Assembly (NCBI GenBank): GCA_028703215.1
Contig: JAQVNH010000050.1
Location: forward strand, 1-7,120
Direction: 5' to 3'
DNA: 7,120 bases
Source: Eubacteriales bacterium
GTDB taxonomy: Bacteria > Bacillota > Clostridia > Acetivibrionales > STF1-152
Shown: piece by piece, positions 1-6,716 of the stretch
Layout: the number at the start of each line of letters is the position of its first letter
Numbering within the stretch: position 1 is the first letter of the stretch
Translations under genes and position numbers: made by a program
The notes under the pieces: model-generated
Database searches by the model: none
What the model was told of the DNA's origin: nothing
The model's input: the letters and a program-made list of their open reading frames with translations, nothing else

Positions 1-550
1 TTTCACGTCTTTTTTTATCTGAGTGTCTGTCATATATGTATTTCTTGCTGTTTCCAAACACATCATTTATGGAATCCGCAATATAAAGCGCAGTCCCGCT
101 GGGGGCGTCCAGCTTTTTATTATGATGCTTCTCGATGATCTCCATATCAAAATCATCTCCGAGTACTTTTGCGGCATTTTTGACAAGATCGATCAGCAGA
201 TTTATGCCTATCGACATGTTGGGTGAGAAAAATACGGGGATCTTTTCCGATGCCGCTCTTAAAAAGGAATGTTCTGCTTCGGAAAGTCCGGTTGTGGCTA
301 CAACAACGGGTATTTTATTTTTGACCGCAAATGAAAGCAAACCTTCAAGGGCCGAGGGGTTTGAAAAATCAATTATGACGTCCGGCATTTCCGCGCACTT
401 GCAGATATCGGAATATATCGGGAAAGACAGGGCATCGTTATGCCGCAAGTCATAACCGGCAACAATGGAGATGCCTTCCGTTTCATTTGCGATTTTAGCC
501 ACTACGCCGCCCATAGTGCCGCTACAGCCGCTTAATAATATTTTGAGCAT
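1..550 (-). CDS. dapB: 4-hydroxy-tetrahydrodipicolinate reductase, C-terminus cut by window edge
   Basis: This is the N-terminal 183 residues of DapB, the cytoplasmic NAD(P)H-dependent reductase that converts hydroxy-tetrahydrodipicolinate to tetrahydrodipicolinate in lysine/DAP synthesis. I translated it from the ATG at 550, preceded by AGAGGT about 6 bases upstream. The start MLKILLSGCSGTMGG carries the Rossmann dinucleotide loop (GCSGTMG, residues 8-14). An acidic residue follows in AGYD (Asp34), then ATTG (85-88), SPNMSIG (109-115) and the catalytic signature HHNKKLDAPSGTA (142-154). By family alignment His142/His143 and Lys146 are the catalytic histidine region and lysine. The frame is open through position 1. 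The family is usually about 250-270 residues, so roughly 70 or more lie outside the window. It is the third gene of the asd-dapA-dapB operon, 32 bases after dapA. Identification is very secure; completeness of the 3' end is unknown. Confidence 0.96.
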   Translation of the reverse strand, partial: MLKILLSGCSGTMGGVVAKIANETEGISIVAGYDLRHNDALSFPIYSDICKCAEMPDVIIDFSNPSALEGLLSFAVKNKIPVVVATTGLSEAEHSFLRAASEKIPVFFSPNMSIGINLLIDLVKNAAKVLGDDFDMEIIEKHHNKKLDAPSGTALYIADSINDVFGNSKKYIYDRHSDKKRRE

Positions 551-582
551 AATATGACCTCTTTCAGAAATTTCTTAGTAAC

Positions 583-1461
583 TTAAAGCAAACCGTGTTT
601 TTGCATAATATTTCGCAGTATTGCCAAGTTCTTTTCCTCCATGTCCACAAGGGGAAGTCTGCATTTCCCTACATTAAAGCCCTGCATTGCCAGCGCTGTT
701 TTGACGGGAATGGGATTTACCTCAATGAAAAAGGCGCTCATCAAATCGAAATATTCAAGCATAAGCTTTCTGCTTTTGACAATGTCTCCGCTTAAAAATG
801 AGGCGGCTATTTCGTGCATTTCGTGAGGTATAACATTTGAAGAGACAGAAATAACACCCTGGCCTCCCAGCGACATGACGGGAAGAACAATAAAATCATC
901 ACCGGCATAGATCGAATAATCCTCTCCGCATAAAGAGGCGACCTCCGCGACTTGAGGGAGATTACATTCCTTGACGCCGGCAATATTCTTAATAAGAGAA
1001 AGTCTTCGCTGAGTTTCGGGATTAATGTTCAATCCCGTTCTGGTTGGAACGTTATAGAGTATGACCGGAATATCAACGCTTCCGGCAATGGTTTTAAAAT
1101 GCTCGTATAGACCGTTCTGAGTGGTCTTATTGTAATAGGGAGTAACAGACAAGACTGCGTCTGCGCCGACTTCCTGAGCGTATCTGCTTAAATGGACCGC
1201 ATGCTTTGTATCATTGCTGCCAGCGCCCGCTATGACGGGGATTCTTCCGCCGACTTTTTCCACACAAAACTTGATAGCTGATTTATGCTCGTCATCAGGC
1301 ATTGTGGAAGATTCTCCGGTAGTGCCGCATATCACTATTCCATCGATTCCTTTGGCGATTTGTATTTCAATAAGCTCTTCAAGCACATCGAAATTTACCC
1401 CGTATTCTGTAAAAGGAGTTATTATTGCAGTGGCGGCGCCCTTGAAAATCCGTTCAGACAT
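583..1461 (-). CDS. dapA: 4-hydroxy-tetrahydrodipicolinate synthase
   Basis: DapA is a cytoplasmic TIM-barrel class I aldolase that condenses pyruvate with aspartate semialdehyde, the committed step of lysine/DAP synthesis. The 292-residue product from ATG 1461 matches the usual family length. GTTGES (46-51) supplies the catalytic-triad Thr48. Tyr110 lies in TPYYN, Tyr136 and Arg141 in LYNVPTRTG (135-143), and Schiff-base Lys164 in AGVKE (161-165). A TTG nine bases upstream (1470) would add three residues. It is unlikely because it directly abuts the GGAAGGG ribosome binding site, which is well spaced for the ATG. The gene lies 50 bases after asd and 32 before dapB, so it is probably cotranscribed. 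Residues matching the E. coli lysine-inhibition site are only partly kept (Asp56 for His53, His87 for Glu84), so feedback by lysine may be altered; this last point is inference. Confidence 0.97.
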   Translation of the reverse strand: MSERIFKGAATAIITPFTEYGVNFDVLEELIEIQIAKGIDGIVICGTTGESSTMPDDEHKSAIKFCVEKVGGRIPVIAGAGSNDTKHAVHLSRYAQEVGADAVLSVTPYYNKTTQNGLYEHFKTIAGSVDIPVILYNVPTRTGLNINPETQRRLSLIKNIAGVKECNLPQVAEVASLCGEDYSIYAGDDFIVLPVMSLGGQGVISVSSNVIPHEMHEIAASFLSGDIVKSRKLMLEYFDLMSAFFIEVNPIPVKTALAMQGFNVGKCRLPLVDMEEKNLAILRNIMQKHGLL

Positions 1462-1470
1462 TGTGATCAA

Positions 1471-1477
1471 CCCTTCC
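1471..1477 (-). promoter_or_regulatory. Ribosome binding site deciding the dapA start
   Basis: GGAAGGG on the minus strand ends nine bases before ATG 1461 and immediately before TTG 1470. The spacing fits only the ATG, which is why the 292-residue form is preferred over the 295-residue form. Confidence 0.75.
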
Positions 1478-1511
1478 TTTTTTAAACTGGATTATTATGT
1501 GAGTCTTTTTC

Positions 1512-2507
1512 TCAACCTTGCATTTCAATATATTTCTGCGCTATCTGCACTGCGTTTGTCGCAGCGCCTTTCCTGATATTATCCGCGACGACCCAGAGGT
1601 TTATTCCGCTTTCGACACTTTCATCCCTGCGGATCCTGCCTACATAAGTCTCGTCATGTCCCGCGCATTCGAGGGCTAAAGGATAGATCAGATGATCGGG
1701 GTCGTCTGCAACGATGACGCCCGGAGCATTATTTAAAATATCCTTCAATTCGCATATTTCGAAAGCTTTTTCGAACTCAATGTTTATCGATTCGCTGTGG
1801 CAGTTGAAAACAGGAACCCTGACAGCTGTCGCTGTAATTCTAAGCATTGGCTCATGCAGTATTTTTCTGGTTTCGTTGATCATTTTTATTTCTTCCTTTG
1901 TATAGCCATTAGGAAGAAACACATCGATCTGGGGCAGACAATTTCCCGCGATTGGATGGGGGAATTTATGAGGGGGATTGCCCTTGAGACCTTCCTCAAG
2001 GTCTTTGCATCCCTCTACACCGGCTCCTGAAACAGCCTGGTATGTGGAATATACGATCCTTTTTATGACATATCTGTCATGCAGGGGTTTCAGAGCAACG
2101 ACGGCTTGAATAGTTGAGCAGTTAGGATTTGCGATTATACCGTTGTTTTGCAAAATATCTTCAGGATTTACTTCAGGCACCACCAGAGGAACATCAGCTT
2201 CCATTCTCCATGCGCTGCTGTTGTCGATGACAATACAGCCTTGAGCAGCGGCGATAGGCGCAAAATGTCTGCTGATGGAAGCTCCTGCGGAAAAAAGCGC
2301 AATATCTATATGCCTGTCAAAGGAATGCTCATTGAGTTCCTCGACTTCGTATTCAACATCATTGAAGGTCAGTTTTTTACCCGCCGAACGGCTTGATGCA
2401 AAAAAGTATATGTTATTCACAGGAAGATTTCTTTCTTCGAGAACCTTTATAAAGGTTCTTCCAACCATTCCTGTCGCTCCGATGATAGCAAAATCATATT
2501 TTTTCAT
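1512..2507 (-). CDS. asd: Aspartate-semialdehyde dehydrogenase
   Basis: Asd reduces L-aspartyl-4-phosphate to L-aspartate-4-semialdehyde with NADPH in the cytoplasm. This is the branch point feeding DAP/lysine and threonine/methionine synthesis. The 331-residue length is normal for the family. The Rossmann motif GATGMVG spans residues 10-16 and ASSRSAGK 37-44. The catalytic cysteine is Cys130 in ANPNCSTIQ, followed by QAVSGAG (157-163). The probable catalytic His is His237 in NCHSESINIEF, and the C-terminal KGAATNAVQIAQ (313-324) is typical. Arg101 and Arg230 fit the substrate-binding positions. The start ATG is preceded by a strong AGGAGG (2516-2521) eight bases away. It is the first gene of the asd-dapA-dapB operon, read from a near-consensus promoter with a leader of about 110 bases. 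I see no frameshift or missing key residue. Confidence 0.97.
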   Translation of the reverse strand: MKKYDFAIIGATGMVGRTFIKVLEERNLPVNNIYFFASSRSAGKKLTFNDVEYEVEELNEHSFDRHIDIALFSAGASISRHFAPIAAAQGCIVIDNSSAWRMEADVPLVVPEVNPEDILQNNGIIANPNCSTIQAVVALKPLHDRYVIKRIVYSTYQAVSGAGVEGCKDLEEGLKGNPPHKFPHPIAGNCLPQIDVFLPNGYTKEEIKMINETRKILHEPMLRITATAVRVPVFNCHSESINIEFEKAFEICELKDILNNAPGVIVADDPDHLIYPLALECAGHDETYVGRIRRDESVESGINLWVVADNIRKGAATNAVQIAQKYIEMQG

Positions 2508-2620
2508 TTGTTAATCCTCCTGAAGTGTCCGGTCTTTTACGGGTAAGTCCGGCATATTTATAAAGGCCGGTAATAATCCAAATACCAGCCTTGCGCCTTC
2601 TTTAAAAGAAGCAAATTATT
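2508..2620 (-). promoter_or_regulatory. Structured 5' leader of the asd-dapA-dapB mRNA
   Basis: This is the untranslated region between the inferred transcription start (about 2621) and the asd ATG. On the minus strand it folds into a small stem-loop (2597-2611, CTTCTTT against AAAGAAG, though the centre must open) and a stronger one (2563-2592: AAGGCTGGTA against TACCGGCCTT, ten pairs including one U-G, 10-base loop). A competing pairing of CCGGC (2566-2570) with GCCGG (2549-2553) would disrupt the stronger hairpin. No long U-run follows, so a classical terminator is not evident. The leader is too short for a lysine (L-box) riboswitch, and I see no T-box signature. Function is unknown; mRNA stabilisation or an uncharacterised cis-regulator are both possible. 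Confidence 0.45.
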
Positions 2621-2627
2621 CAACTAA

Positions 2628-2656
2628 ATAATAACATCGGCTTTATGATGTGTCAA
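2628..2656 (-). promoter_or_regulatory. Sigma-A-type promoter for asd-dapA-dapB
   Basis: Reading leftwards, TTGACA (2656-2651) is followed by a 17-base spacer and TATTAT (2633-2628). That is a perfect -35 box and a five-of-six -10 box at optimal spacing. Transcription would start near 2621. The region just upstream of the -35 is A+T rich and could act as an UP element. No transcript evidence is available. Confidence 0.8.
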
Positions 2657-2669
2657 TTATTACAATAAT
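2656..2669. repeat. A+T-rich palindrome next to the asd -35 box
   Basis: ATTATT-AC-AATAAT is a perfect inverted repeat with 6-base arms and a 2-base centre. It shares one base with the asd -35 element. Its position suits an operator or an UP element, but A+T palindromes of this size also arise by chance. Confidence 0.3.
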
Positions 2670-2701
2670 ATTACTTTTATCAGGCGGGGACGGAGTTACA
2701 G

Positions 2702-2730
2702 TTGTCATATCCTTGAAATTAAGATAAACT
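2702..2730 (+). promoter_or_regulatory. Candidate promoter for the rightward spoIID-like/queA/tgt unit
   Basis: TTGTCA (2702-2707) and TAAACT (2725-2730) are separated by 17 bases, matching sigma-A consensus at five and four of six positions. An overlapping alternative, TTGAAA (2713-2718) with TATTTT (2738-2743), has a long 19-base spacer. I do not see a clear sporulation sigma-E pattern. Either choice would leave a leader of only a few tens of bases before ATG 2776. Confidence 0.3.
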
Positions 2731-2762
2731 GAAATGGTATTTTACCGCACATCACAAATGAT

Positions 2763-2770
2763 AAGGTGGG
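2763..2770 (+). promoter_or_regulatory. Ribosome binding site deciding the SpoIID-like start
   Basis: AAGGTGGG lies five bases before ATG 2776. An in-frame upstream ATG at 2734 would add 14 residues in front of the signal peptide, overlaps an alternative promoter candidate and has no comparable site. The start at 2776 is therefore preferred. Confidence 0.75.
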
Positions 2771-2775
2771 AAATA

Positions 2776-4437
2776 ATGTTTAAAAAAATCGTTTCTTCTT
2801 TATGCATCATCACATTGCTTTTATCTGTGCCTTGCCGGGCGAAAGCTTACACATTGCCTGAAACAGTCAGAATAGGCTTGTATTACAAAGACACCTCGGA
2901 ATATGTCGATACCGCAGTGTCTTATATACATCTCAGCTCGCCATCAGGGTTGAATATTTCAGACAAAATCAATGGAAATATTCAGACGCTTCTCACTCAT
3001 GGTCTAACGACGGTCATAACCGTCAGAAAAGATACCTGGTATAAAAAAGACGGGGATGTATTTACGGCAAGCACAGAATCGGGATTGTCATCATACAGCG
3101 GTGTAAAAATCGGTCCTTATCATGTTGAAATCGGGAGCCCTTTTCAGGATATAGCCCTTCTTAAAGAATATATCGTTTTTTTAGCCGGGTGCGGAATAAC
3201 CGCTTATCCCGCATATGACGGCGCCTGGCATGCATGGAGCGGATTCCATACAAGTAATGCCGATGCTCAGAGCGCTATGGAGATGATTTCGGCAGCAGCC
3301 GGGCAAACAGCTTGTACCGTTATACAGCCGGGTTCGGATAAAATAGTTGCTGAAAAATCTGACGGAAGCACCATTCTGTTGTATGTGCAAAAATCAGGAG
3401 CCCTGCAGTTTTCCGGCGGAGTTATCGCAGGAATGAATACTGTGAAACTCGGAAGTAAAAACTACAGGGGGGCTATCGAAGTCAAAAGATTGACTGCAAG
3501 CGACATGACAGTGGTCAACGAATTAAAGATTGATGAATATCTTTACGGAGTCGTACCGAAGGAAATTGAATCCTGGTCGCACCCGGAGGCTTTGAAAGCG
3601 CAAGCGATCGCAGCCAGAACCTATACGGCGAATAACAGAAACAGACACAAAAGTCTCGGATTTGATCTTTGCCCGACAACAAGGTGTCAGGTCTACGGGG
3701 GTTATGATGCGGAGAATGATTTGACGAATGCCGCTGTGGACGCCACCTCAGGAAAAGTTGTGACATATAACGGAGAACTTGCCGCAACCTATTACTTCAG
3801 CTCTGACGGAGGATATACGGAAGATGTCAGATATGTCTGGGGAGGCACCGGTTATCCATATCTGGTAAGTGTTGAAGATAAATACGAGAGGGGAAACTCA
3901 TGGAATTACAACTGGGTAAAGACATTTACAATCGAGGAGCTTACTCAGATCATGAAGCAGAAACAATATAATATAGGCACCGTCAAACGAATCGATATCA
4001 CCGCAACTTCTCCGACCGGCCGGGTGACCGAGATGATCGTTGTCGGAACGGAAGGGCAGGAGAAATTTGTAAGGGAAGGATGCAGACTTGTGTTTGGATC
4101 GCTGCCCAGCCAATGGTTCACTTATACGACAGATTCTCTTTTGATTGCGATGAATGACGAATTCAATGTTGCGGCAGTAACTTACACGCCCACTATGGTA
4201 ATAACAGCAGATGATCAGATAGTACCGCTTCAGGACAGTATTTCAGACATAACAGTGATAGGTGCCGACAATGTGCTCAGCAATCAAACCGGAGCTCCGA
4301 CCACCTTCTCGTTTACCGGGAAGGGATGGGGGCATGCTGTGGGAATGAGCCAGGAAGGCGCAAAAGGGATGGCTGAAGCAGGATTTACATGCGAAGAGAT
4401 ACTGACGCATTACTATACGGGAACAGAAGTCAGATAA
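2776..4437 (+). CDS. Secreted SpoIID/LytB-domain protein (probable peptidoglycan lytic enzyme or amidase enhancer)
   Basis: The 553-residue protein has a signal peptide at residues 1-24 (MFKK, hydrophobic core, cleavage likely after AKA), so it should act outside the membrane on peptidoglycan. Residues 25-100 are an unrecognised beta-rich stretch. Residues 110-172 resemble a SPOR glycan-binding fold (GPYHVEIGSPFQD onwards), a weak call by eye. The SpoIID domain follows: YRGAIEVKRL (230-239), VVNELKIDEYLYGVVPKEI (247-265), EALKAQAIAARTYTA (271-285), FDLCPTTRCQVYGG (296-309). It closes with GKGWGHAVGMSQEGAKGMA (515-533) and a final ILTHYYTG. By analogy with SpoIID, Glu263 is the catalytic candidate and His291, Cys299 and Cys304 are possible zinc ligands. 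The product is larger than sporulation SpoIID (about 340 residues), and the gene sits 30 bases before queA. A housekeeping wall role is therefore as likely as engulfment, and I assign no symbol. Confidence 0.88.
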   Translation: MFKKIVSSLCIITLLLSVPCRAKAYTLPETVRIGLYYKDTSEYVDTAVSYIHLSSPSGLNISDKINGNIQTLLTHGLTTVITVRKDTWYKKDGDVFTASTESGLSSYSGVKIGPYHVEIGSPFQDIALLKEYIVFLAGCGITAYPAYDGAWHAWSGFHTSNADAQSAMEMISAAAGQTACTVIQPGSDKIVAEKSDGSTILLYVQKSGALQFSGGVIAGMNTVKLGSKNYRGAIEVKRLTASDMTVVNELKIDEYLYGVVPKEIESWSHPEALKAQAIAARTYTANNRNRHKSLGFDLCPTTRCQVYGGYDAENDLTNAAVDATSGKVVTYNGELAATYYFSSDGGYTEDVRYVWGGTGYPYLVSVEDKYERGNSWNYNWVKTFTIEELTQIMKQKQYNIGTVKRIDITATSPTGRVTEMIVVGTEGQEKFVREGCRLVFGSLPSQWFTYTTDSLLIAMNDEFNVAAVTYTPTMVITADDQIVPLQDSISDITVIGADNVLSNQTGAPTTFSFTGKGWGHAVGMSQEGAKGMAEAGFTCEEILTHYYTGTEVR

Positions 4438-4467
4438 GAAGTATGTTTGCGGGACATTGGAGCATAA

Positions 4468-5505
4468 ATGAACATTTCAAACTTGACACAGGATTATTAT
4501 TATGAGCTTCCGGGCGAGCTTATAGCTCAGTTTCCGGCAGAAGAGAGGCAAAATTCAAGGCTTCTTGTACTTCATAAAAATGACCGGCGAAAAGAGCATA
4601 AAATATTTCGGGATATCACACGCTACATTTCAAAGGGCGATTGCCTTGTTTTGAATAATACCCGTGTTATTCCGGCTCGTCTCATAGGAAAAAAAAAGGA
4701 TACGGGCGGAAAAATTGAATTTGTCCTCATGAGAAGAATAGCCGGAGACGATTGGGAAGTCATATTGAAACCGGGAAGAAGAGCAAAGCCTGGCGCAAGA
4801 TTTATCTTCGGCGAAGGCTTGCTCGAGGCGGAAATTTTAAAGCTCGTCGAGCAGGGGAACAGGATAGTCCGGTTTTACTATAATGGAATATTTGAAGAAA
4901 TTTTGTCTAAGGTTGGAATAATACCGCTGCCGCCATATATCAAAAGTGAAATGGCGGATAAGGAAAGATATCAAACGGTTTACTCAAAGATAGACGGATC
5001 TGCAGCGGCACCGACAGCCGGACTTCATTTCACTCGCGAGCTGCTCGACTTGCTGGTCAGTCGGGGTGTGAGCATTGTGTATCTGACGCTGCATGTCGGC
5101 ATCGGCACCTTCAGACCGGTCAAGGAGAAGGATCTAAGGGATCATAAAATGCATCCGGAATATTTTACGATAGATGCCGTCTCAGCTGATAAAATAAACG
5201 CTGCCAGGAAAAACGGAGGGAAAATAATAGCGGTAGGCACAACGAGCTGCAGAGTTCTGGAAACGATCTCGGATGAAAACGGTTTTGTAAAGGCTTTTTC
5301 GGGATCGACCGACATATATATCTACCCCGGATACACATTTAAAGCGGTTGACGCGATCATAACCAATTTCCATCTGCCATGCTCCTCGCTGATAATGCTG
5401 GTAAGCGCATTTGCCGGAAGGGAAGCTATACTTGAGGCATATGACACTGCCATCAAAGAAAGGTACAGGTTTTTCAGTTTCGGAGACGCAATGCTGATAA
5501 TCTGA
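4468..5505 (+). CDS. queA: S-adenosylmethionine:tRNA ribosyltransferase-isomerase
   Basis: QueA transfers and isomerises the ribosyl part of SAM onto 7-aminomethyl-7-deazaguanine in tRNA, giving epoxyqueuosine at wobble position 34 of GUN-anticodon tRNAs. It is cytoplasmic and acts after Tgt, encoded next. The 345-residue length is normal. Family motifs in order are YELPGELIAQFP (12-23), LVLNNTRVIPARL (60-72), PLPPYIK (153-159), the hallmark AAPTAGLHFT (180-189), LHVGIGTFRPV (208-218), AVGTTSCRVLE (255-265), YPGYTFKAVDAIITNFHLP (286-304) and LVSAFAGREA (311-320). The start ATG follows TTGGAG by five bases. It lies 30 bases after the SpoIID-like gene and 14 before tgt, implying cotranscription. 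Cys305 stands where I recall Lys, Arg or Glu being common; this is probably neutral. Confidence 0.96.
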   Translation: MNISNLTQDYYYELPGELIAQFPAEERQNSRLLVLHKNDRRKEHKIFRDITRYISKGDCLVLNNTRVIPARLIGKKKDTGGKIEFVLMRRIAGDDWEVILKPGRRAKPGARFIFGEGLLEAEILKLVEQGNRIVRFYYNGIFEEILSKVGIIPLPPYIKSEMADKERYQTVYSKIDGSAAAPTAGLHFTRELLDLLVSRGVSIVYLTLHVGIGTFRPVKEKDLRDHKMHPEYFTIDAVSADKINAARKNGGKIIAVGTTSCRVLETISDENGFVKAFSGSTDIYIYPGYTFKAVDAIITNFHLPCSSLIMLVSAFAGREAILEAYDTAIKERYRFFSFGDAMLII

Positions 5506-5519
5506 TATAAGGTCAAGTT

Positions 5520-6638
5520 ATGGATGCTGTTAGATTTGAATTGATAAAAACATGCAGTCAAACCGGGGCAAGACTCGGACAGGTACATACGCCTCACGGA
5601 ACTTTTGATACTCCGGCTTTTATGCCGGTGGGAACTCAGGCAACAGTAAAAGGAATGTCGCCTGAAGAGCTTGTCAGCGTAGGCGCGGAAATAATTCTGA
5701 ACAATACCTATCATTTATACATGCGTCCCGGAGAGGATATAGTTAAATCCGCGGGCGGACTCCATAAATTTATGAACTGGGAGAGGCCTATCCTTACTGA
5801 CAGCGGCGGATTCCAGGTTTTCAGCCTGAGCGCCCTGCGGGATATCAGCGAGGACGGAGTCGTGTTCAGATCGCATATAGACGGATCCAAACATTTATTC
5901 ACGCCCGAAAAGTCAATTGACATCCAAAACAGTCTCGGGGCAGATATTATAATGGCATTTGACGAATGCATACCGCTTCCGAGCGATTATGATTACGTCA
6001 GAAGCTCGGTGGAAAGGACATCCAGATGGGCGCAAAGATGCAAAGAACACCACAAAAACATTGAAGAGCAATCTCTTTTCGGCATAGTGCAGGGAGGGAT
6101 TTTCAAGGATCTTCGCAGTTTGAGCGTTAGGCAGCTGCTGGAGATCGATTTCCCGGGATATGCTATCGGAGGGCTGAGTGTCGGAGAAACCGCAGGGGAA
6201 ATGTATGAAATACTTGAGAGTACAGCGCCCCTGCTTCCGGCAGACAAACCGCGTTATCTCATGGGTGTAGGCAGTCCGGACTATCTTATAGAAGGGGCTA
6301 TGCGCGGGATCGACATGTTTGATTGCGTTCTTCCGACGAGAATCGGCAGAAACGGGACGGTTTTTACCGCAAAAGGCAGGATAATAATAAGAGACGCTGC
6401 ATATGCGAGAGATCTCTCGCCTCTGGATCCCGAATGCGGCTGCTATGCGTGTAAAAACTACACAAGAGCTTACATAAGGCATTTGTTTAAGGCCGGAGAG
6501 ATTCTTGGAATGCGGCTTGCGACCCTGCATAATCTTTATTTTCTTTTAGACTTGATGAAAAAGATAAGACAAGCTATAATAAATGACAGACTTGCTGATT
6601 TCAAAACTGAATTCTTTAATAAATATGGTTATTTATAA
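5520..6638 (+). CDS. tgt: Queuine/preQ1 tRNA-guanine transglycosylase
   Basis: Tgt swaps guanine at the wobble position of GUN-anticodon tRNAs for preQ1, the step before QueA. The 372-residue TIM-barrel protein has the normal bacterial length. Visible sites are general acid/base Asp94 in LTDSGGFQVFSL, base-recognition Asp148 and Cys150 in AFDEC, Gln191 in GIVQGG, GGLSVGE (217-223) with the Val221 typical of bacterial preQ1 enzymes, and nucleophile Asp268 in GIDMFDCVLPTR. The zinc site is Cys306, Cys308, Cys311 and His337 (CGCYAC and LHN). Residue roles are transferred from the well-studied Zymomonas enzyme. The ATG is preceded by AAGG with a 7-base gap. The queA-tgt pairing is widely conserved in bacteria, with yajC usually following, as it does here. 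Confidence 0.97.
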   Translation: MDAVRFELIKTCSQTGARLGQVHTPHGTFDTPAFMPVGTQATVKGMSPEELVSVGAEIILNNTYHLYMRPGEDIVKSAGGLHKFMNWERPILTDSGGFQVFSLSALRDISEDGVVFRSHIDGSKHLFTPEKSIDIQNSLGADIIMAFDECIPLPSDYDYVRSSVERTSRWAQRCKEHHKNIEEQSLFGIVQGGIFKDLRSLSVRQLLEIDFPGYAIGGLSVGETAGEMYEILESTAPLLPADKPRYLMGVGSPDYLIEGAMRGIDMFDCVLPTRIGRNGTVFTAKGRIIIRDAAYARDLSPLDPECGCYACKNYTRAYIRHLFKAGEILGMRLATLHNLYFLLDLMKKIRQAIINDRLADFKTEFFNKYGYL

Positions 6639-6665
6639 GTATTTAGCATGTAAATCTCGAGCCAA

Positions 6666-6694
6666 CGTGACATAAAGAATAATCAGCTGTCACG
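6666..6694 (+). promoter_or_regulatory. Stem-loop between tgt and yajC
   Basis: CGTGACA (6666-6672) and TGTCACG (6688-6694) are perfect 7-base arms around a 15-base A-rich loop. The structure ends 6 bases before the AAGGAGG of yajC. No U-run follows, so it is not a typical intrinsic terminator. It could be an mRNA processing or stabilising element, a translational control structure, or chance. Confidence 0.35.
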
Positions 6695-6716
6695 AATATG
6701 AAGGAGGACGAATTTA

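Noticed and set aside
135..455. A 106-codon plus-strand frame within the first 500 bases
   Set aside because: It is antisense to the clear dapB coding sequence, and its translation resembles no known family.
1214..1576. A 120-codon plus-strand frame crossing the dapA start and asd end
   Set aside because: It is antisense to two well-supported genes and their ribosome binding site, with no recognisable protein features.
2511..2555. A 14-codon open frame in the asd leader (minus strand, MPDLPVKDRTLQED), ending three bases before the asd ATG
   Set aside because: It has no ribosome binding site and is not rich in lysine codons as an attenuator peptide would be. It runs through the asd AGGAGG, and a frame this short arises easily by chance.
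2563..2592. Intrinsic terminator or attenuator reading for the asd leader hairpin
   Set aside because: The stem is plausible, but the following bases are mixed (TATAAATATG) rather than a T-run, so a terminator cannot be claimed.
2508..2621. Lysine (L-box) riboswitch upstream of asd
   Set aside because: The leader is about 110 bases, too short for the roughly 170-base aptamer plus expression platform, and the conserved junction motifs are not visible.
2734..2775. Extended N-terminus for the SpoIID-like protein from ATG 2734
   Set aside because: It lacks a ribosome binding site and would place 14 extra polar residues before a normal signal peptide. ATG 2776 has AAGGTGGG at good spacing.
5913..6530. 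A 205-codon open frame antisense to tgt
   Set aside because: It lies wholly inside the highly conserved tgt coding region, resembles no family I know, and has no convincing start signal. It looks like a shadow of tgt codon use.
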